Source: Allorhodopirellula heiligendammensis (GTDB taxonomy: Bacteria; Planctomycetota; Planctomycetia; Pirellulales; Pirellulaceae). From it: a stretch of DNA of 64,000 nucleotides. The position numbers and the translations under genes are program-made. The stretch is from the NCBI RefSeq assembly GCF_007860105.1, contig NZ_SJPU01000003.1, positions 62,001 through 126,000 of the forward strand. Direction: 5' to 3'. The notes under the pieces were generated by a model, which was not told where the DNA came from, searched no databases, and saw only the letters and a program-made list of their open reading frames with translations. Each line of letters begins with the position of its first letter. The stretch's first letter is position 1. Shown piece by piece: positions 36,534-45,091 of the stretch.

Positions 36534-37702
36534 CGGAAAGACTCTGTCCTTGGGGAAGATTGCAGCAGTTCCATGAGTGTCGTCGCATCGGCGGACCGGG
36601 GATTGTTCGACATGCGCTCGGCGTTCACGCTGGTGACGATTTTTCTCAGCGTCGCAGCGTCTCCGACCCCTGCCCGCGCAGGCGAACACGCACACCCGAT
36701 AGCGGTGATCATTGTATCGAGCTGCACGCAAGCCTCGTGCACACCGGCAGTACCCAACAGGTTCATAATCAATTCGATTCGCTTGCGAACATGATCAGCG
36801 CCCCTTGGATCCATGCAGTCTTCGTCGGATACGCCGGCATTGTGTGCCAGCATCCGGCTAATGGTCATCGCAACGGCCATGCCATGTGGAATCTTGTGCT
36901 GTGAGGTGAAGCCATACGATAGGGCGTGAGAAGCAGTCGTTTTGCTGATGTTGATCGCCTTGCCGGACAGATGCGAAGCTTGGCACATGCCCATCCGCGA
37001 TACTGGCGATGGTTGAACGACCGCATCGACGAGGTGCTCTCGAGCGAGCTCAACGGCTGCTGCTGCGTAGCCGACCGATTCGTCGGTCGCGCCGACCGCC
37101 CAGATCGATTCAATGGCTTGGCAAAATGCATCCAATCCCGTCGCCGCTGTGATCCGTGGCGGCAGACTTGCCGTCAAACTCGGGTCAACGATCGCGTGGC
37201 TTGGCAGCAGGAACTTGTGAGAGACAGAATACTTTTGCTGGTCCACGTAAGCGACAGCGAATTGGGTCGCCTCACTTCCCGTGCCCGCTGTTGTTGGAAT
37301 CGCCACCAGGGGCGGACCGCATTTCGTAATACCGACCCTACCGGTCACAATATCCATAGCCGTGGCGGGCTGGACCGCGATCGACCCAATTAATTTGCCC
37401 AAGTCGATCGCAGTGCCTCCGCCCAGTGCAATCACTATCTGCGGGCGAGTCTTTTGGAATTGTCGAATTCCTCGCTCGATGTCATGAAATTGAGGGTTCA
37501 GTTCAAAGTCGTTGAACCGTGTAGCCTGGCATGTTGCCAATGCCGTGGTGAGGATCCGATTCGCCCCCGACGCGTGCGCAGCGTCCTCGTCAACGACCAG
37601 CAAAACCCTCTCGGCACCGAAATCTCGAACCAGAACGCCTATACTATGGATCGCGTTCTCCGCGAGGTTAACCGTCGGTTCGCCGCAAAGGTTCTCAGGC
37701 AT
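36530..37702 (-). CDS. Fe-dependent alcohol dehydrogenase, phosphonoacetaldehyde/HEP type
   Basis: The product is about 390 residues. Group III alcohol dehydrogenase signatures are present: ALGGGTAIDLGKLIGSIA (NAD loop), IPTTAGTGSEATQFAV, LDAFCQAIES and HALSYGFTSQHKIPHGMAVA. Metal ligands Asp and the two later His are kept, but the first His is Gln (DAFCQ). The segment GKAINISKTTASHALSY closely resembles enzymes that interconvert phosphonoacetaldehyde and 2-hydroxyethylphosphonate. The operon with a PhnX-like hydrolase supports that assignment. Starts at 37756 or 37807 are also open. It is divergent from the XRE-cupin regulator. Confidence 0.78.
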   Translation of the reverse strand: MPENLCGEPTVNLAENAIHSIGVLVRDFGAERVLLVVDEDAAHASGANRILTTALATCQATRFNDFELNPQFHDIERGIRQFQKTRPQIVIALGGGTAIDLGKLIGSIAVQPATAMDIVTGRVGITKCGPPLVAIPTTAGTGSEATQFAVAYVDQQKYSVSHKFLLPSHAIVDPSLTASLPPRITAATGLDAFCQAIESIWAVGATDESVGYAAAAVELAREHLVDAVVQPSPVSRMGMCQASHLSGKAINISKTTASHALSYGFTSQHKIPHGMAVAMTISRMLAHNAGVSDEDCMDPRGADHVRKRIELIMNLLGTAGVHEACVQLDTMITAIGCACSPARAGVGDAATLRKIVTSVNAERMSNNPRSADATTLMELLQSSPRTESFR

Positions 37703-37870
37703 GGCTGGTTTGGGGTAGTGATTTACGATCAACAGAAAGTGATTTTTAATCCACATGGGCTTCCGATGCAATGCAGCTCTTGGGCCGAGCATGGCAGCGG
37801 CCAGCAAGCAGCGACGTCACCGTTATCCGAGCATATAGCTATCGATGATCGCTTGATTTAGAATCACGAC

Positions 37871-38425
37871 ATGAACGTCGTCGAACTTGCTCAGCGAATC
37901 CGCGCCCATCGTCTCGCCCAGCATCTAACTCTCGAGGAGGTGGCCTCGCAGACGGGCCTGACGCGGAGTTGGCTTTCCAAGGTCGAGAATTTTCGCGTCA
38001 CACCGTCACTGCAGGCGCTAGGTCAGATTGCCAGGGCGTTGGGCGTGTCGGTCAGCGACTTAGTATCCGGCCTGGATGAGAAACCGACACTCGTATCGGT
38101 GCGTAAAGACGAACGTCAAGTGGTTCAGCGGGACAACAATGCTCGCAACGAAACCGTCTACGAATCGCTGGCTCATAAACGTCCCAATCGATCGATGGAT
38201 CCGTTTTTGCTGACGGTGCCAGCCGAAACTGTTCGCGACGAAGCCCTCTCCCACGAGGGTGAGGAGTTTCTGATGTTGCAGGGTGGCACGATCGACTTTG
38301 AATATGACGGCAACATCCAGACCCTGCGAGCGGGAGACTGCCTTTACTTCGACAGCAATGTGCCGCATCGAATTCTTAATCCGTATAAGCGTCCAGCGAC
38401 GGTGCTATGTGTCTTTAGTAAATAG
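37871..38425 (+). CDS. XRE-cupin transcriptional regulator
   Basis: The product is 184 residues. An XRE helix-turn-helix occupies about residues 5-62 ([40 protein letters not shown]), then a linker and a small cupin barrel (about 112-182: [39 protein letters not shown]). Such regulators bind small metabolites in the cupin and repress neighbours. It is transcribed divergently from the alcohol-dehydrogenase operon with a gap of about 170 bases, so it likely controls that operon and itself. The cupin keeps Glu/His candidates for metal binding. Confidence 0.9.
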   Translation: MNVVELAQRIRAHRLAQHLTLEEVASQTGLTRSWLSKVENFRVTPSLQALGQIARALGVSVSDLVSGLDEKPTLVSVRKDERQVVQRDNNARNETVYESLAHKRPNRSMDPFLLTVPAETVRDEALSHEGEEFLMLQGGTIDFEYDGNIQTLRAGDCLYFDSNVPHRILNPYKRPATVLCVFSK

Positions 38426-38588
38426 CATTCTCGCGCGCCCCTAGCGTCAAGAATATTTTTGTGATCACCCTCCGCTCCGCGATCGCGATGCATTGAGAAG
38501 CTCTCGCGGAGCGCAGATGATCACAATGGTTTACTTGAGCCGGCATCAGGTAATCTTTGCGTTCGGCTCGCAGTTCATCGGTGTGCCG
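38426..38588. other. Gap with a two-tier hairpin
   Basis: This region lies between the XRE-cupin gene and the convergent small lipoprotein gene. It holds the strong inverted repeat at 38459-38526 and no other structure I can see. Confidence 0.5.
38459..38526. terminator. Two-tier perfect inverted repeat between converging genes
   Basis: Outer arms TTGTGATCA (38459-38467) and TGATCACAA (38518-38526) pair perfectly over 9 bp. Inner arms GCTCCGCGA (38474-38482) and TCGCGGAGC (38504-38512) pair perfectly over another 9 bp around a 21-base loop. The position between convergent genes suggests a bidirectional terminator, but no T-run follows. A dispersed palindromic element is the other possibility. 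Confidence 0.55.
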
Positions 38589-38768
38589 TTATTTGTCTAT
38601 GGAGACGGATTCCTCGTTTGAGAAGTTGGACTCATCTGCGTAGAAAGCAGCCCGTTCGTCCCACAGTTCACCCTGTGTTTCAATGGTTCGGTTTTCAGAA
38701 CTCCCGCATCCTGGAATCAAAATGCCAAGTGTGAGAGTGACGGCTGAGACAATAAAAAGTCGGATCAT
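38589..38768 (-). CDS. 59-residue lipoprotein downstream of the DUF1559 gene
   Basis: The reverse strand encodes 59 residues with a convincing lipoprotein signal: MIRLFIVSAVTLTLGILIPG then Cys20-Gly-Ser-Ser, followed by a short acidic tail (ETQGELWDERAAFYADESNF) ending at TAA. The frame is too short for a 60-residue cut-off. It is on the same strand as the DUF1559 gene, which ends 142 bases upstream. Tiny lipoproteins directly after DUF1559 genes are a recurrent planctomycete pattern, as far as I recall. It may be part of the same pseudopilus-like assembly; the function is unknown. Confidence 0.72.
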   Translation of the reverse strand: MIRLFIVSAVTLTLGILIPGCGSSENRTIETQGELWDERAAFYADESNFSNEESVSIDK

Positions 38769-38910
38769 TTGAGAATTGGTATGGTTAGAGTGTGTGGATT
38801 GAGACTGGGGACTGTTGTCTCGTAATCGTCGGGAATAGTTGCGCCGTTTCCCACAAACCAGTATCGTGGACCCGAGGCGCGCCGCACTCAGACGAGACGT
38901 TTGTGAGCGG

Positions 38911-40155
38911 TCAAAAATCGCTATCGATCACTTCACTGGATGCTCGTGTTCCCAACGCGCCCCAAAGACCATAAGGGCTTTGCGATCCTGGTTGTCTTGC
39001 GCCGTTGCCGTTGATCCACACGCAGCCCGCTGATCCATTCCCGGCGTCAATGGAGTCTGTAATGAAACGGACCGCTCCATCACCCATCAGGACGTGAGCA
39101 CCGCCTTGGTGTCGACTCGACGCGGGAGCGATTCCGTATCCAGAGTCCCCACCTGAAACACAGAGCTCTGAATTGGGTGCAAGAATTGCGGTGAAGCATG
39201 AGAACCCAGTGCGTGCATCGGACCATATGTAGCCGCGCATCTGGAAGACCTTTGCAAATCCATTCGGAGAGTTGGAGTAGTTGATATCGCTCTTGTAAAA
39301 TTGGGGACGCTCGGGATCGATGTATTTCGCACATGCTTGAGCGGGGGCGTCTCTCAGGAGACCTTGGTTGCCATTGATCATTAGCGTGGTGGAAATATCA
39401 CGATCGCCAATATCGGTCGCAATTTCGCCGCACATCATCGTTGAGGACAGCCCATCGAGCACCTCTCGAAATTGGCCTTGGAATCCGGGCTGAAAAAATC
39501 CACGATAGGCCGCCCTGGCTCGGGAGACATCGTTGGAAGTGTAGCGCAACTGTCCGTTCTGAGGGTTGTCGGGCCACCTCATGTCAGACCAGTCGGGCGA
39601 ATCTCCAATGCAGGCGGCGTAATTGGTGCGTCCCAAGGCTGGTAGTCCAAATCCCGGATCACTAGGGCATCGGTAAGTTCCTACCTCGGTGATCCAGGGC
39701 TTGTACTCTTGCTGTCTGGGTGAGGGGCCCATCGGTGACCAGGGCTTGCCGGGCGCCCCACCGCTGGAGGTCTCATTGTTTGGATTGGAAATTTGTTGCC
39801 ACAGGGCTTGCTGCTCTATAAATGGTGTGAGTCCAACTAAGAAGCTGAGCGTATATTCGTTGTGGCCTCCCCCATTATTCTTATTGCTGATGCCGCTGTT
39901 GTAGTAGCTGCCCTGGGCGGAGTGGGTGCCCATGTGATGAACTGGCATACGGCCGTACGCCGCATGATAGTTGTGGATGCCCAGTCCAATTTGTTTGAAA
40001 TTATTGCTGCAGCTCATTCTCCGAGCCGCTTCTCGTGCCGCTTGAACGGCCGGTAGCAACAGACCGACCAACACACCAATGATCGCGATCACAACCAGCA
40101 ACTCGACGAGCGTGAATCCGTCCCGTTGTTGACGCTTCATACTAAAATGCCACAT
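38911..40155 (-). CDS. DUF1559 pseudopilin-like protein
   Basis: The product is 414 residues. The N-terminus is a type IV pilin-like cleavage and helix (GFTLVELLVVIAIIGVLVGL), continued by QAAREAARRMSCSNNFKQIG, the standard DUF1559 opening. The domain ends with the H-X9-DG motif (His in RHQGGAH..., then GDGAVRFITDSIDA). These proteins are present in dozens of copies in each planctomycete and probably form pseudopili or surface structures through a type II-like system. The start at 40155 has GAAGGC eight bases upstream; 40140 is a second Met. A short lipoprotein gene follows. Confidence 0.95.
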   Translation of the reverse strand: MWHFSMKRQQRDGFTLVELLVVIAIIGVLVGLLLPAVQAAREAARRMSCSNNFKQIGLGIHNYHAAYGRMPVHHMGTHSAQGSYYNSGISNKNNGGGHNEYTLSFLVGLTPFIEQQALWQQISNPNNETSSGGAPGKPWSPMGPSPRQQEYKPWITEVGTYRCPSDPGFGLPALGRTNYAACIGDSPDWSDMRWPDNPQNGQLRYTSNDVSRARAAYRGFFQPGFQGQFREVLDGLSSTMMCGEIATDIGDRDISTTLMINGNQGLLRDAPAQACAKYIDPERPQFYKSDINYSNSPNGFAKVFQMRGYIWSDARTGFSCFTAILAPNSELCVSGGDSGYGIAPASSRHQGGAHVLMGDGAVRFITDSIDAGNGSAGCVWINGNGARQPGSQSPYGLWGALGTRASSEVIDSDF

Positions 40156-40508
40156 AGGATTTGCCTTCAATATAGAACCGGGGTGAACTTCAAATCGACA
40201 ACGCCAAGATTGCCCGGCTGACTGCACGGCGCGCCTCAGGGCTCCACTTCGTGCGTGGCTGTCGCTCGAAAAACCTTGACGAGGTCTTACGGTATCACCA
40301 GGGTGTCATTAATGCGCTATTGAAGGCGGTTCATTCTCCCTAATATCATTAGGCAGCGTTAAATCGCTGGGTGACCGATTAAGCTGGATCAGATCATCAG
40401 CACTCGTTCTGAGCACGTCCATGCGATCCTAAACACTGGGGGCGGCGCATCAACCAGGTCTTGGGGAGCCGCCACTGGGGGCTCTTTCAATTCGGTCTCG
40501 CCTGCCAA
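40156..40508. other. 353-bp gap upstream of the DUF1559 gene
   Basis: The gap lies between two genes of the same strand, downstream of the LysR gene. It must hold the promoter of the DUF1559 gene. A small GAGCC/GGCTC stem at about 40471-40490 could end LysR transcription weakly. I see no coding region or RNA gene. Confidence 0.4.
40163..40168 (-). promoter_or_regulatory. Shine-Dalgarno site setting the DUF1559 start
   Basis: On the reverse strand GAAGGC lies seven bases before the ATG at 40155. The ATG at 40140, five codons in, has no such site. Confidence 0.5.
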
Positions 40509-41456
40509 TCAATGGCTTGCCAACGCTAGAACGCACTGACGGAATGCGCTTTGATGAGCGGGTTCACGACGGTTGCGGCGTGACAGAATGACCAGCTTTT
40601 CCTCGCCGAAGACTGTCTTTAAACTGCGAAAGCCGAGTTTCTTTTGGACTCCCCTCTCCGCATTGAAAAGCGTAATCTGACGGCGGTTAAGGGGGACGAT
40701 CGCGATCCCAATTCCGAAGCGTACAAACTGCAGCATCAGCTCTTTCGTGTTGGTCTCACAGACATTTCGCACATCAGCCAGCAACCCAGCACTTTCGAAT
40801 ACTTGATCGACACGCGTCCGTGTATTCGATCCGGCGTGATACATTACCAGCGGATATCTGACGAGCGCCTCTGGTGTGATCTTGACTTCATCCAGGATTG
40901 GATGGTCGTCCGGGCTCACCATCGTGAATGGGACTGAGGCGAGATGATCGACATTCAGGCTTTTTGGGAACGAAGTTTCCAGTGTACCGGCAATGGCGAG
41001 ATCCACATCACCTTCCTCGAGCATTTTTCGGGCTCGATTGGAGTCCACGTCAATGAAGTTAAGTTCAACGTTGGGGAATTGAAAGTTATATTCGCGAATC
41101 GATTCCATGAGATCGTAGATGAGCTTGTTCGCCGGCGAGGCGATCGTGAGTCGTTGGGCAGCTAATGAAGCTCGCCCTTTGAACTGCTCCAAGATCGAAT
41201 CGAAACCCTCCAGAATCGGCCGGGCGAGTTGAACGAACTGTTTGCCATCTTTGGTGAGCGTGACCTCCTGACGATTGACCTCTACCAAGGCAATGCCGAA
41301 CTCCTGCTCAAGGGCACGCACTTGCTGCCAAACCGAAGGCGTCGACAATTCCAAGACCTCGGCCGTGGCAGCAAATCCATCGCCCTTGGCAAGCTCTACA
41401 ATCGCGCGAAACTGAGCAATTCGGATCTGCTTGTAGTATCGGCGTTTGGTCGTCAT
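40509..41456 (-). CDS. LysR-family transcriptional regulator
   Basis: The product is 315 residues. The HTH is at about 13-72 (IAQFRAIVELAKGDGFAATA, LELSTPSVWQQVRALEQEFG, VEVNRQEVTLTKDGKQFVQ), and the type 2 periplasmic-binding-like effector domain follows (RLTIASPANKLIYDLMESI, DVDLAIAGTLETSFPK, LMLQFVRFGIGIAIVPL). LysR regulators respond to small co-inducers. No divergent target gene is present; the 550-bp region upstream contains no gene, so the target is unknown. The N-terminal MTTKRRYYKQIRI lead is slightly longer than usual. Confidence 0.93.
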   Translation of the reverse strand: MTTKRRYYKQIRIAQFRAIVELAKGDGFAATAEVLELSTPSVWQQVRALEQEFGIALVEVNRQEVTLTKDGKQFVQLARPILEGFDSILEQFKGRASLAAQRLTIASPANKLIYDLMESIREYNFQFPNVELNFIDVDSNRARKMLEEGDVDLAIAGTLETSFPKSLNVDHLASVPFTMVSPDDHPILDEVKITPEALVRYPLVMYHAGSNTRTRVDQVFESAGLLADVRNVCETNTKELMLQFVRFGIGIAIVPLNRRQITLFNAERGVQKKLGFRSLKTVFGEEKLVILSRRNRREPAHQSAFRQCVLALASH

Positions 41457-41730
41457 GGGCCTGGCCTAGAAGTTGCGTAGATGGAACGAGCTCCTTCGTC
41501 AAGATGGCCGACATGACGCTCGCAAGTTTCTGTGCTCATCCTTGCAGACTCATGCGATGATCTCTCGCTGCGGTGGTATGCCGACATCGCTCAAACACCG
41601 CCTTACTCGAATGGTGCTGTGACCGCATTGATCCAAACACATTGAGCCATTGCAGGCACGTAGCGTCTTGCCGCACCACAATAAGATGGCGGAGCGAGAG
41701 ACATGGTCCCTGACCCGGGTGAAGGCCCTT

Positions 41731-41771
41731 GAATTCTACACGTCCCCCCTGACGGTTCCATTGTAGAATTC
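41731..41771. repeat. 10-bp perfect inverted repeat with 21-base loop
   Basis: GAATTCTACA (41731-41740) and TGTAGAATTC (41762-41771) are perfect complements about a 21-base loop. This could be a regulator-binding site, a hairpin or chance. Confidence 0.4.
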
Positions 41772-41840
41772 TGAACGTCCATTAGGAAAAATGGAAGGAT
41801 GCATCGGTTTTTCTCAGCCGAGACCGAATGATCCCCGCTC

Positions 41841-41900
41841 CGCGTCACGGCGGGCGAGGCCGCGTCACGGCGGGCGGGGCCGCGCAACGGCGGGCGGGGC
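41841..41900. repeat. Three tandem copies of a 20-bp GC-rich unit
   Basis: CGCGTCACGGCGGGCGAGGC is followed by copies with one change (G in place of A in GGGG) and with CGCGCAACGG in place of CGCGTCACGG. The unit is far more GC-rich than its surroundings. Confidence 0.8.
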
Positions 41901-42006
41901 CGCGTCGAAGATTATGCGGGCCATCCATGCTTGGCCTGAGGTCACTTTCAACCGCCCAAATGAAGGACGGCCTCGCACACAACGTCGCGAGCGTGTGCGA
42001 ATTGGG

Positions 42007-44343
42007 CTAGTTGTTGGCGGGCGCGTTCGCACCAGGGACAAGAATGGTCAGTGATCGCCATCGTCCACGCGAGAAAGCGTATGCATCGCCCTCTGGTACC
42101 TTGCCATTGGAGGCCGAGTTGAACTCGATACGAATCGTGTCCCCGGGTTTCAATGACACAGCATCGAAGCGATGTTGAATTGCCTCATAGTCACGAACAG
42201 ACTCCGGGTTTTGAACCTCATCGATCTTTTTTTCTGCAACGAAGATCCGATAGGTGGATTCACCGTCAGTCTCGGTGAGTGACGTCAGTACCAAATCGTA
42301 GACGCCCGCATCCCCTTTAAATTCGGTCTCTGCTGCGGCAAATTGACTTTGATATTTGGCTGCATTGATTGCTAATGCTCTGCGGACGCTATCTTTGTAG
42401 CTCGGCACGAATGGGTCCGAGGCGACGGCCTCAAAATTGATCACGGCGCGCAATACCCATGTGTTCTCCGGGGAGCCTTTCTCGCTTACTTGAGAATGAT
42501 CTTTGCCACTGGATTCGCTACGGCGTACCACGGCTAACCAATCGTGTCCTGGATCGCTCGGCGGATTGCCGAGCGAAACCTTGCCGCCCCCCTGCACGAT
42601 CTGGGTGGATCCAGTTAGCAGCGGGCCACCGTCACGTGGATTGAACCACTGAACCTCGAAGGTTCCTGTGACATCCGAGAGATCGAGCGTCGCTGAATTC
42701 GCCTTCTTAGCGAACACGATGTAGAGCGTCCCGGGATCGCAGAGGCAGTAGGCATTTTTATCGTCAATCTTGCTGTCGGCATTTTTCATATTCCAGAACG
42801 GGATCTCGTGTTCCGTGAAGAAATCGATCGCAATTCGGCTTTGTTCCCACATCTTCTGACGCACGCGATAGTCTTCACAAGTCAGATCGCTGTGCGCGTG
42901 TTTGTATCCGAAGTACCATTCCACGCCGGCACCGCCAGCCATGATGTTCCCCCAAAGTGCATTTTTCCGCGCGTTATCACGAGTCGGGTCCTCCGTGTCG
43001 GGAACTAAGGAGTGCTGGGCATCGCCAGGCTCATCGCATGCCACCACCCACGGTTTCCCTGCTTCGTCAGAGCGGCGAATGTAGTTCAGGGTGGCGCCAT
43101 GCACTTGACTGAAATCAGCTCGATTGGTCTGGAGAGAGAAGCCCGTGAGTGCCGAGGCGTCTCCGAGTAGATCAAAGTGATTGTTCCCGTTATGTATCAC
43201 GATGGGGTGTTGATAAGGATCGTGGGTCCAAAAGTATTCTGCCCAATCCGTTTTCTTTTGTGTGGATACTTTGTGACCCAAGCCAACCTCTTCGCCCAGG
43301 TTCCAGTTGAGCGCGAGATGGTGGGCGAAGCGGGCGATGATTTCGCGATAGTACAACTTTCGCTGGGGGCCCATGTTGCCGTCATCGAGCAGATTGACGT
43401 TCTCGGCTTCCTGAGTCTTGAAGTGCAGGTGCATGCCTCGATGGGTTCCATGGGCAAAGACAATTTCCCATTGATCCATCCGTGAACAGTCGATTCTTGC
43501 GCGCTCATCATAGTTGGTGTAGGGGAACACATTTCGATCATCGCCGTCGATATTGAGGGTGAGGAATGAGAATGCATTTAGCCCTTGGGAGGCGAGATAA
43601 TTGACTGCGCCAATGATTCCCTTACCTTTACCGTCCTGCCAGCTTGGATCACCAGGCATCCAGTCTTGGACATGGGGTGCCCAGTCCTTGACCAGATTGT
43701 CTTTGTGACCATCGGATTTAAAATCGCCATCAAAGTCTTCGTAGGCAAGAAAATTTTCAGGAGCGTCCGCTCCGGCTTTCAGAAAGAACTCACCGCTCCC
43801 AGCGAATTGCAGATGATGCTTGCCGACATAGTTCAGCCGCCCTTTGCTGCGAAAATCTCGTCCCGATTTGTTGGTTTCTTGAATCTGCAAGGTGCCACTC
43901 AAACCGTCGACAGCAGGTACGGGCGATCCCGCGCTGTCGACATCCGAGATACCGATATCGGCGCCTTCTCGGAATGAAACTTCGTACGTCCACTTGCCGG
44001 GGTGATCGGGTGCGAGATGAGCTCGCCATCGATTGCCCGAGGTCGCCGAGGTATTGGCAGCATCGCCATCGGCGGCGAAGTAACCAGGCACGACGTAGGT
44101 CAGTCCTGACGCAGCATGTTGAAACGTTACCTGCATGCGGTAGTCGAGGAATGGATTCACGTCACCATCTTCGGAGGCGTGCGGCCCGTCGAGCGTGAGC
44201 GTGATCTTGTGCCACTGCCTCAGCTCCCCGCTGACCGTCGCTTCGGCCGCAATTGCGACGCCCGACAGCAGTAACGAAATTCCCAGGATAAAAATACTGC
44301 AACTGAAAAGTCGCGTTCCGTTTGCCTGAAGCCGTTTTGTCAT
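42007..44343 (-). CDS. DUF5060 glycoside-hydrolase-like secreted protein
   Basis: The product is 778 residues with a signal peptide (about 12-32, ISLLLSGVAIAAEA). The DUF5060 Ig-like domain follows (WHKITLTLDGP, NPFLDYRMQVTFQHA, HPGKWTYEVSF). Then comes a TIM-barrel-like catalytic region (GKHHLQFAGSGEFFLKAGAD, LNAFSFLTLNIDGDDRNVFP, HHLALNWNLGEEVGLGH, WVVACDEPGD) and a collagen-binding-like beta-domain (LSDVTGTFEVQWFNPRDGG, GNPPSDPGHDWLAVVR). The Glu in GEEVG and another in CDEPG may be catalytic. Such proteins degrade complex polysaccharides in planctomycetes. The neighbouring ECF sigma, FecR and sulfatase genes suggest a shared glycan-use theme. Confidence 0.83.
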   Translation of the reverse strand: MTKRLQANGTRLFSCSIFILGISLLLSGVAIAAEATVSGELRQWHKITLTLDGPHASEDGDVNPFLDYRMQVTFQHAASGLTYVVPGYFAADGDAANTSATSGNRWRAHLAPDHPGKWTYEVSFREGADIGISDVDSAGSPVPAVDGLSGTLQIQETNKSGRDFRSKGRLNYVGKHHLQFAGSGEFFLKAGADAPENFLAYEDFDGDFKSDGHKDNLVKDWAPHVQDWMPGDPSWQDGKGKGIIGAVNYLASQGLNAFSFLTLNIDGDDRNVFPYTNYDERARIDCSRMDQWEIVFAHGTHRGMHLHFKTQEAENVNLLDDGNMGPQRKLYYREIIARFAHHLALNWNLGEEVGLGHKVSTQKKTDWAEYFWTHDPYQHPIVIHNGNNHFDLLGDASALTGFSLQTNRADFSQVHGATLNYIRRSDEAGKPWVVACDEPGDAQHSLVPDTEDPTRDNARKNALWGNIMAGGAGVEWYFGYKHAHSDLTCEDYRVRQKMWEQSRIAIDFFTEHEIPFWNMKNADSKIDDKNAYCLCDPGTLYIVFAKKANSATLDLSDVTGTFEVQWFNPRDGGPLLTGSTQIVQGGGKVSLGNPPSDPGHDWLAVVRRSESSGKDHSQVSEKGSPENTWVLRAVINFEAVASDPFVPSYKDSVRRALAINAAKYQSQFAAAETEFKGDAGVYDLVLTSLTETDGESTYRIFVAEKKIDEVQNPESVRDYEAIQHRFDAVSLKPGDTIRIEFNSASNGKVPEGDAYAFSRGRWRSLTILVPGANAPANN

Positions 44344-44557
44344 TACCGAGATTCCCTGAAACTGTGATTGAAATCAAATCATTCATCTTGTTACGGACCA
44401 TTGAATCAAAGATGCCAACCGTGCACATGGAAAACAAAATTTTCCCAAACCATACTGAATCTTGTGCACGATTTGAGCATTCCGGCAAAGTATATTCAGC
44501 GGGTTGCTGCAGCTGCCCAAGAGACAGGTGCTGTGGTCCTATTTGAAAGAAAGTGTT

Positions 44558-45091
44558 GTGGACAGTCGCTCATTTCAGGCATTCCTAAGTATTACTGAGA
44601 ACCGATCTCGGATTCTGGCGATGATTGTGACCATGGTCCAGGACTTTGACGTTGCGGAGGATTTATTTCAGGAAACCGTGATCGAAATACTCAACAGCGA
44701 AGAGCAGTTTGATCCGACAAGGAGTTTTACGCCCTGGGCCTGTGGGATCGCCAAGAATGTTGTGAGGCAACATTGGCGGCGCCAAAAACAAACTCCCTCC
44801 AGCGGGCTCGATGAGATGATTTCCGACTTGGCGATGGTCAGTACCGAGGGCGACGATGATCTGTGGCATCGGGAGCAGAAGGCGCTGCGAAGTTGTTTTC
44901 AGAAGTTGCCCAGCCGCATGCAGCAACTTTTGCTGTTGCGTTACGGTCATAACATCAAGGGCCGAGAATTGGCTGAGTCCGTCGCCTGTCGCCCCGGTTC
45001 GATTCGGACGACGCTGGCGAGATTGCGCGGACAACTGCGTCATTGCATTCAGGCCAAGACAGCCGAGAAAATGGTAAAGGCGAATCTGTAA
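44558..45091 (+). CDS. ECF-type RNA polymerase sigma factor
   Basis: The product is about 177 residues. Region 2 (IVTMVQDFDVAEDLFQETVI, FDPTRSFTPWACGIAKNVVR) and region 4 (ALRSCFQKLPSRMQQLLLLR, GRELAESVACRPGSIRTTLA) are clear, and the linker is short, as in extracytoplasmic-function sigma factors. The GTG at 44558 gives the usual start (MDSRSFQAFLSI); an open TTG at 44504 gives 18 more residues. Its stop overlaps the start of the FecR-like gene (TAATG), so the pair is a regulatory unit. It is divergent from the DUF5060 gene and may control that gene and the sulfatase. Confidence 0.92.
   Translation: MDSRSFQAFLSITENRSRILAMIVTMVQDFDVAEDLFQETVIEILNSEEQFDPTRSFTPWACGIAKNVVRQHWRRQKQTPSSGLDEMISDLAMVSTEGDDDLWHREQKALRSCFQKLPSRMQQLLLLRYGHNIKGRELAESVACRPGSIRTTLARLRGQLRHCIQAKTAEKMVKANL

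Larger units (their letters stand above)
41457..42006. other. 550-bp non-coding region with tandem and inverted repeats
   Basis: I see no gene. It contains the 10-bp inverted repeat GAATTCTACA/TGTAGAATTC (41731-41740 and 41762-41771) and the 3 x 20-bp GC-rich tandem repeat at 41841-41900. Short open frames overlap these repeats but show no conserved motifs. Confidence 0.5.

Noticed and set aside
41603-41887. 94-codon reverse frame overlapping the GC-rich repeat
   Set aside because: Its N-terminus is encoded by the tandem repeat and the rest has no motif, so it is more likely repeat-derived chance.
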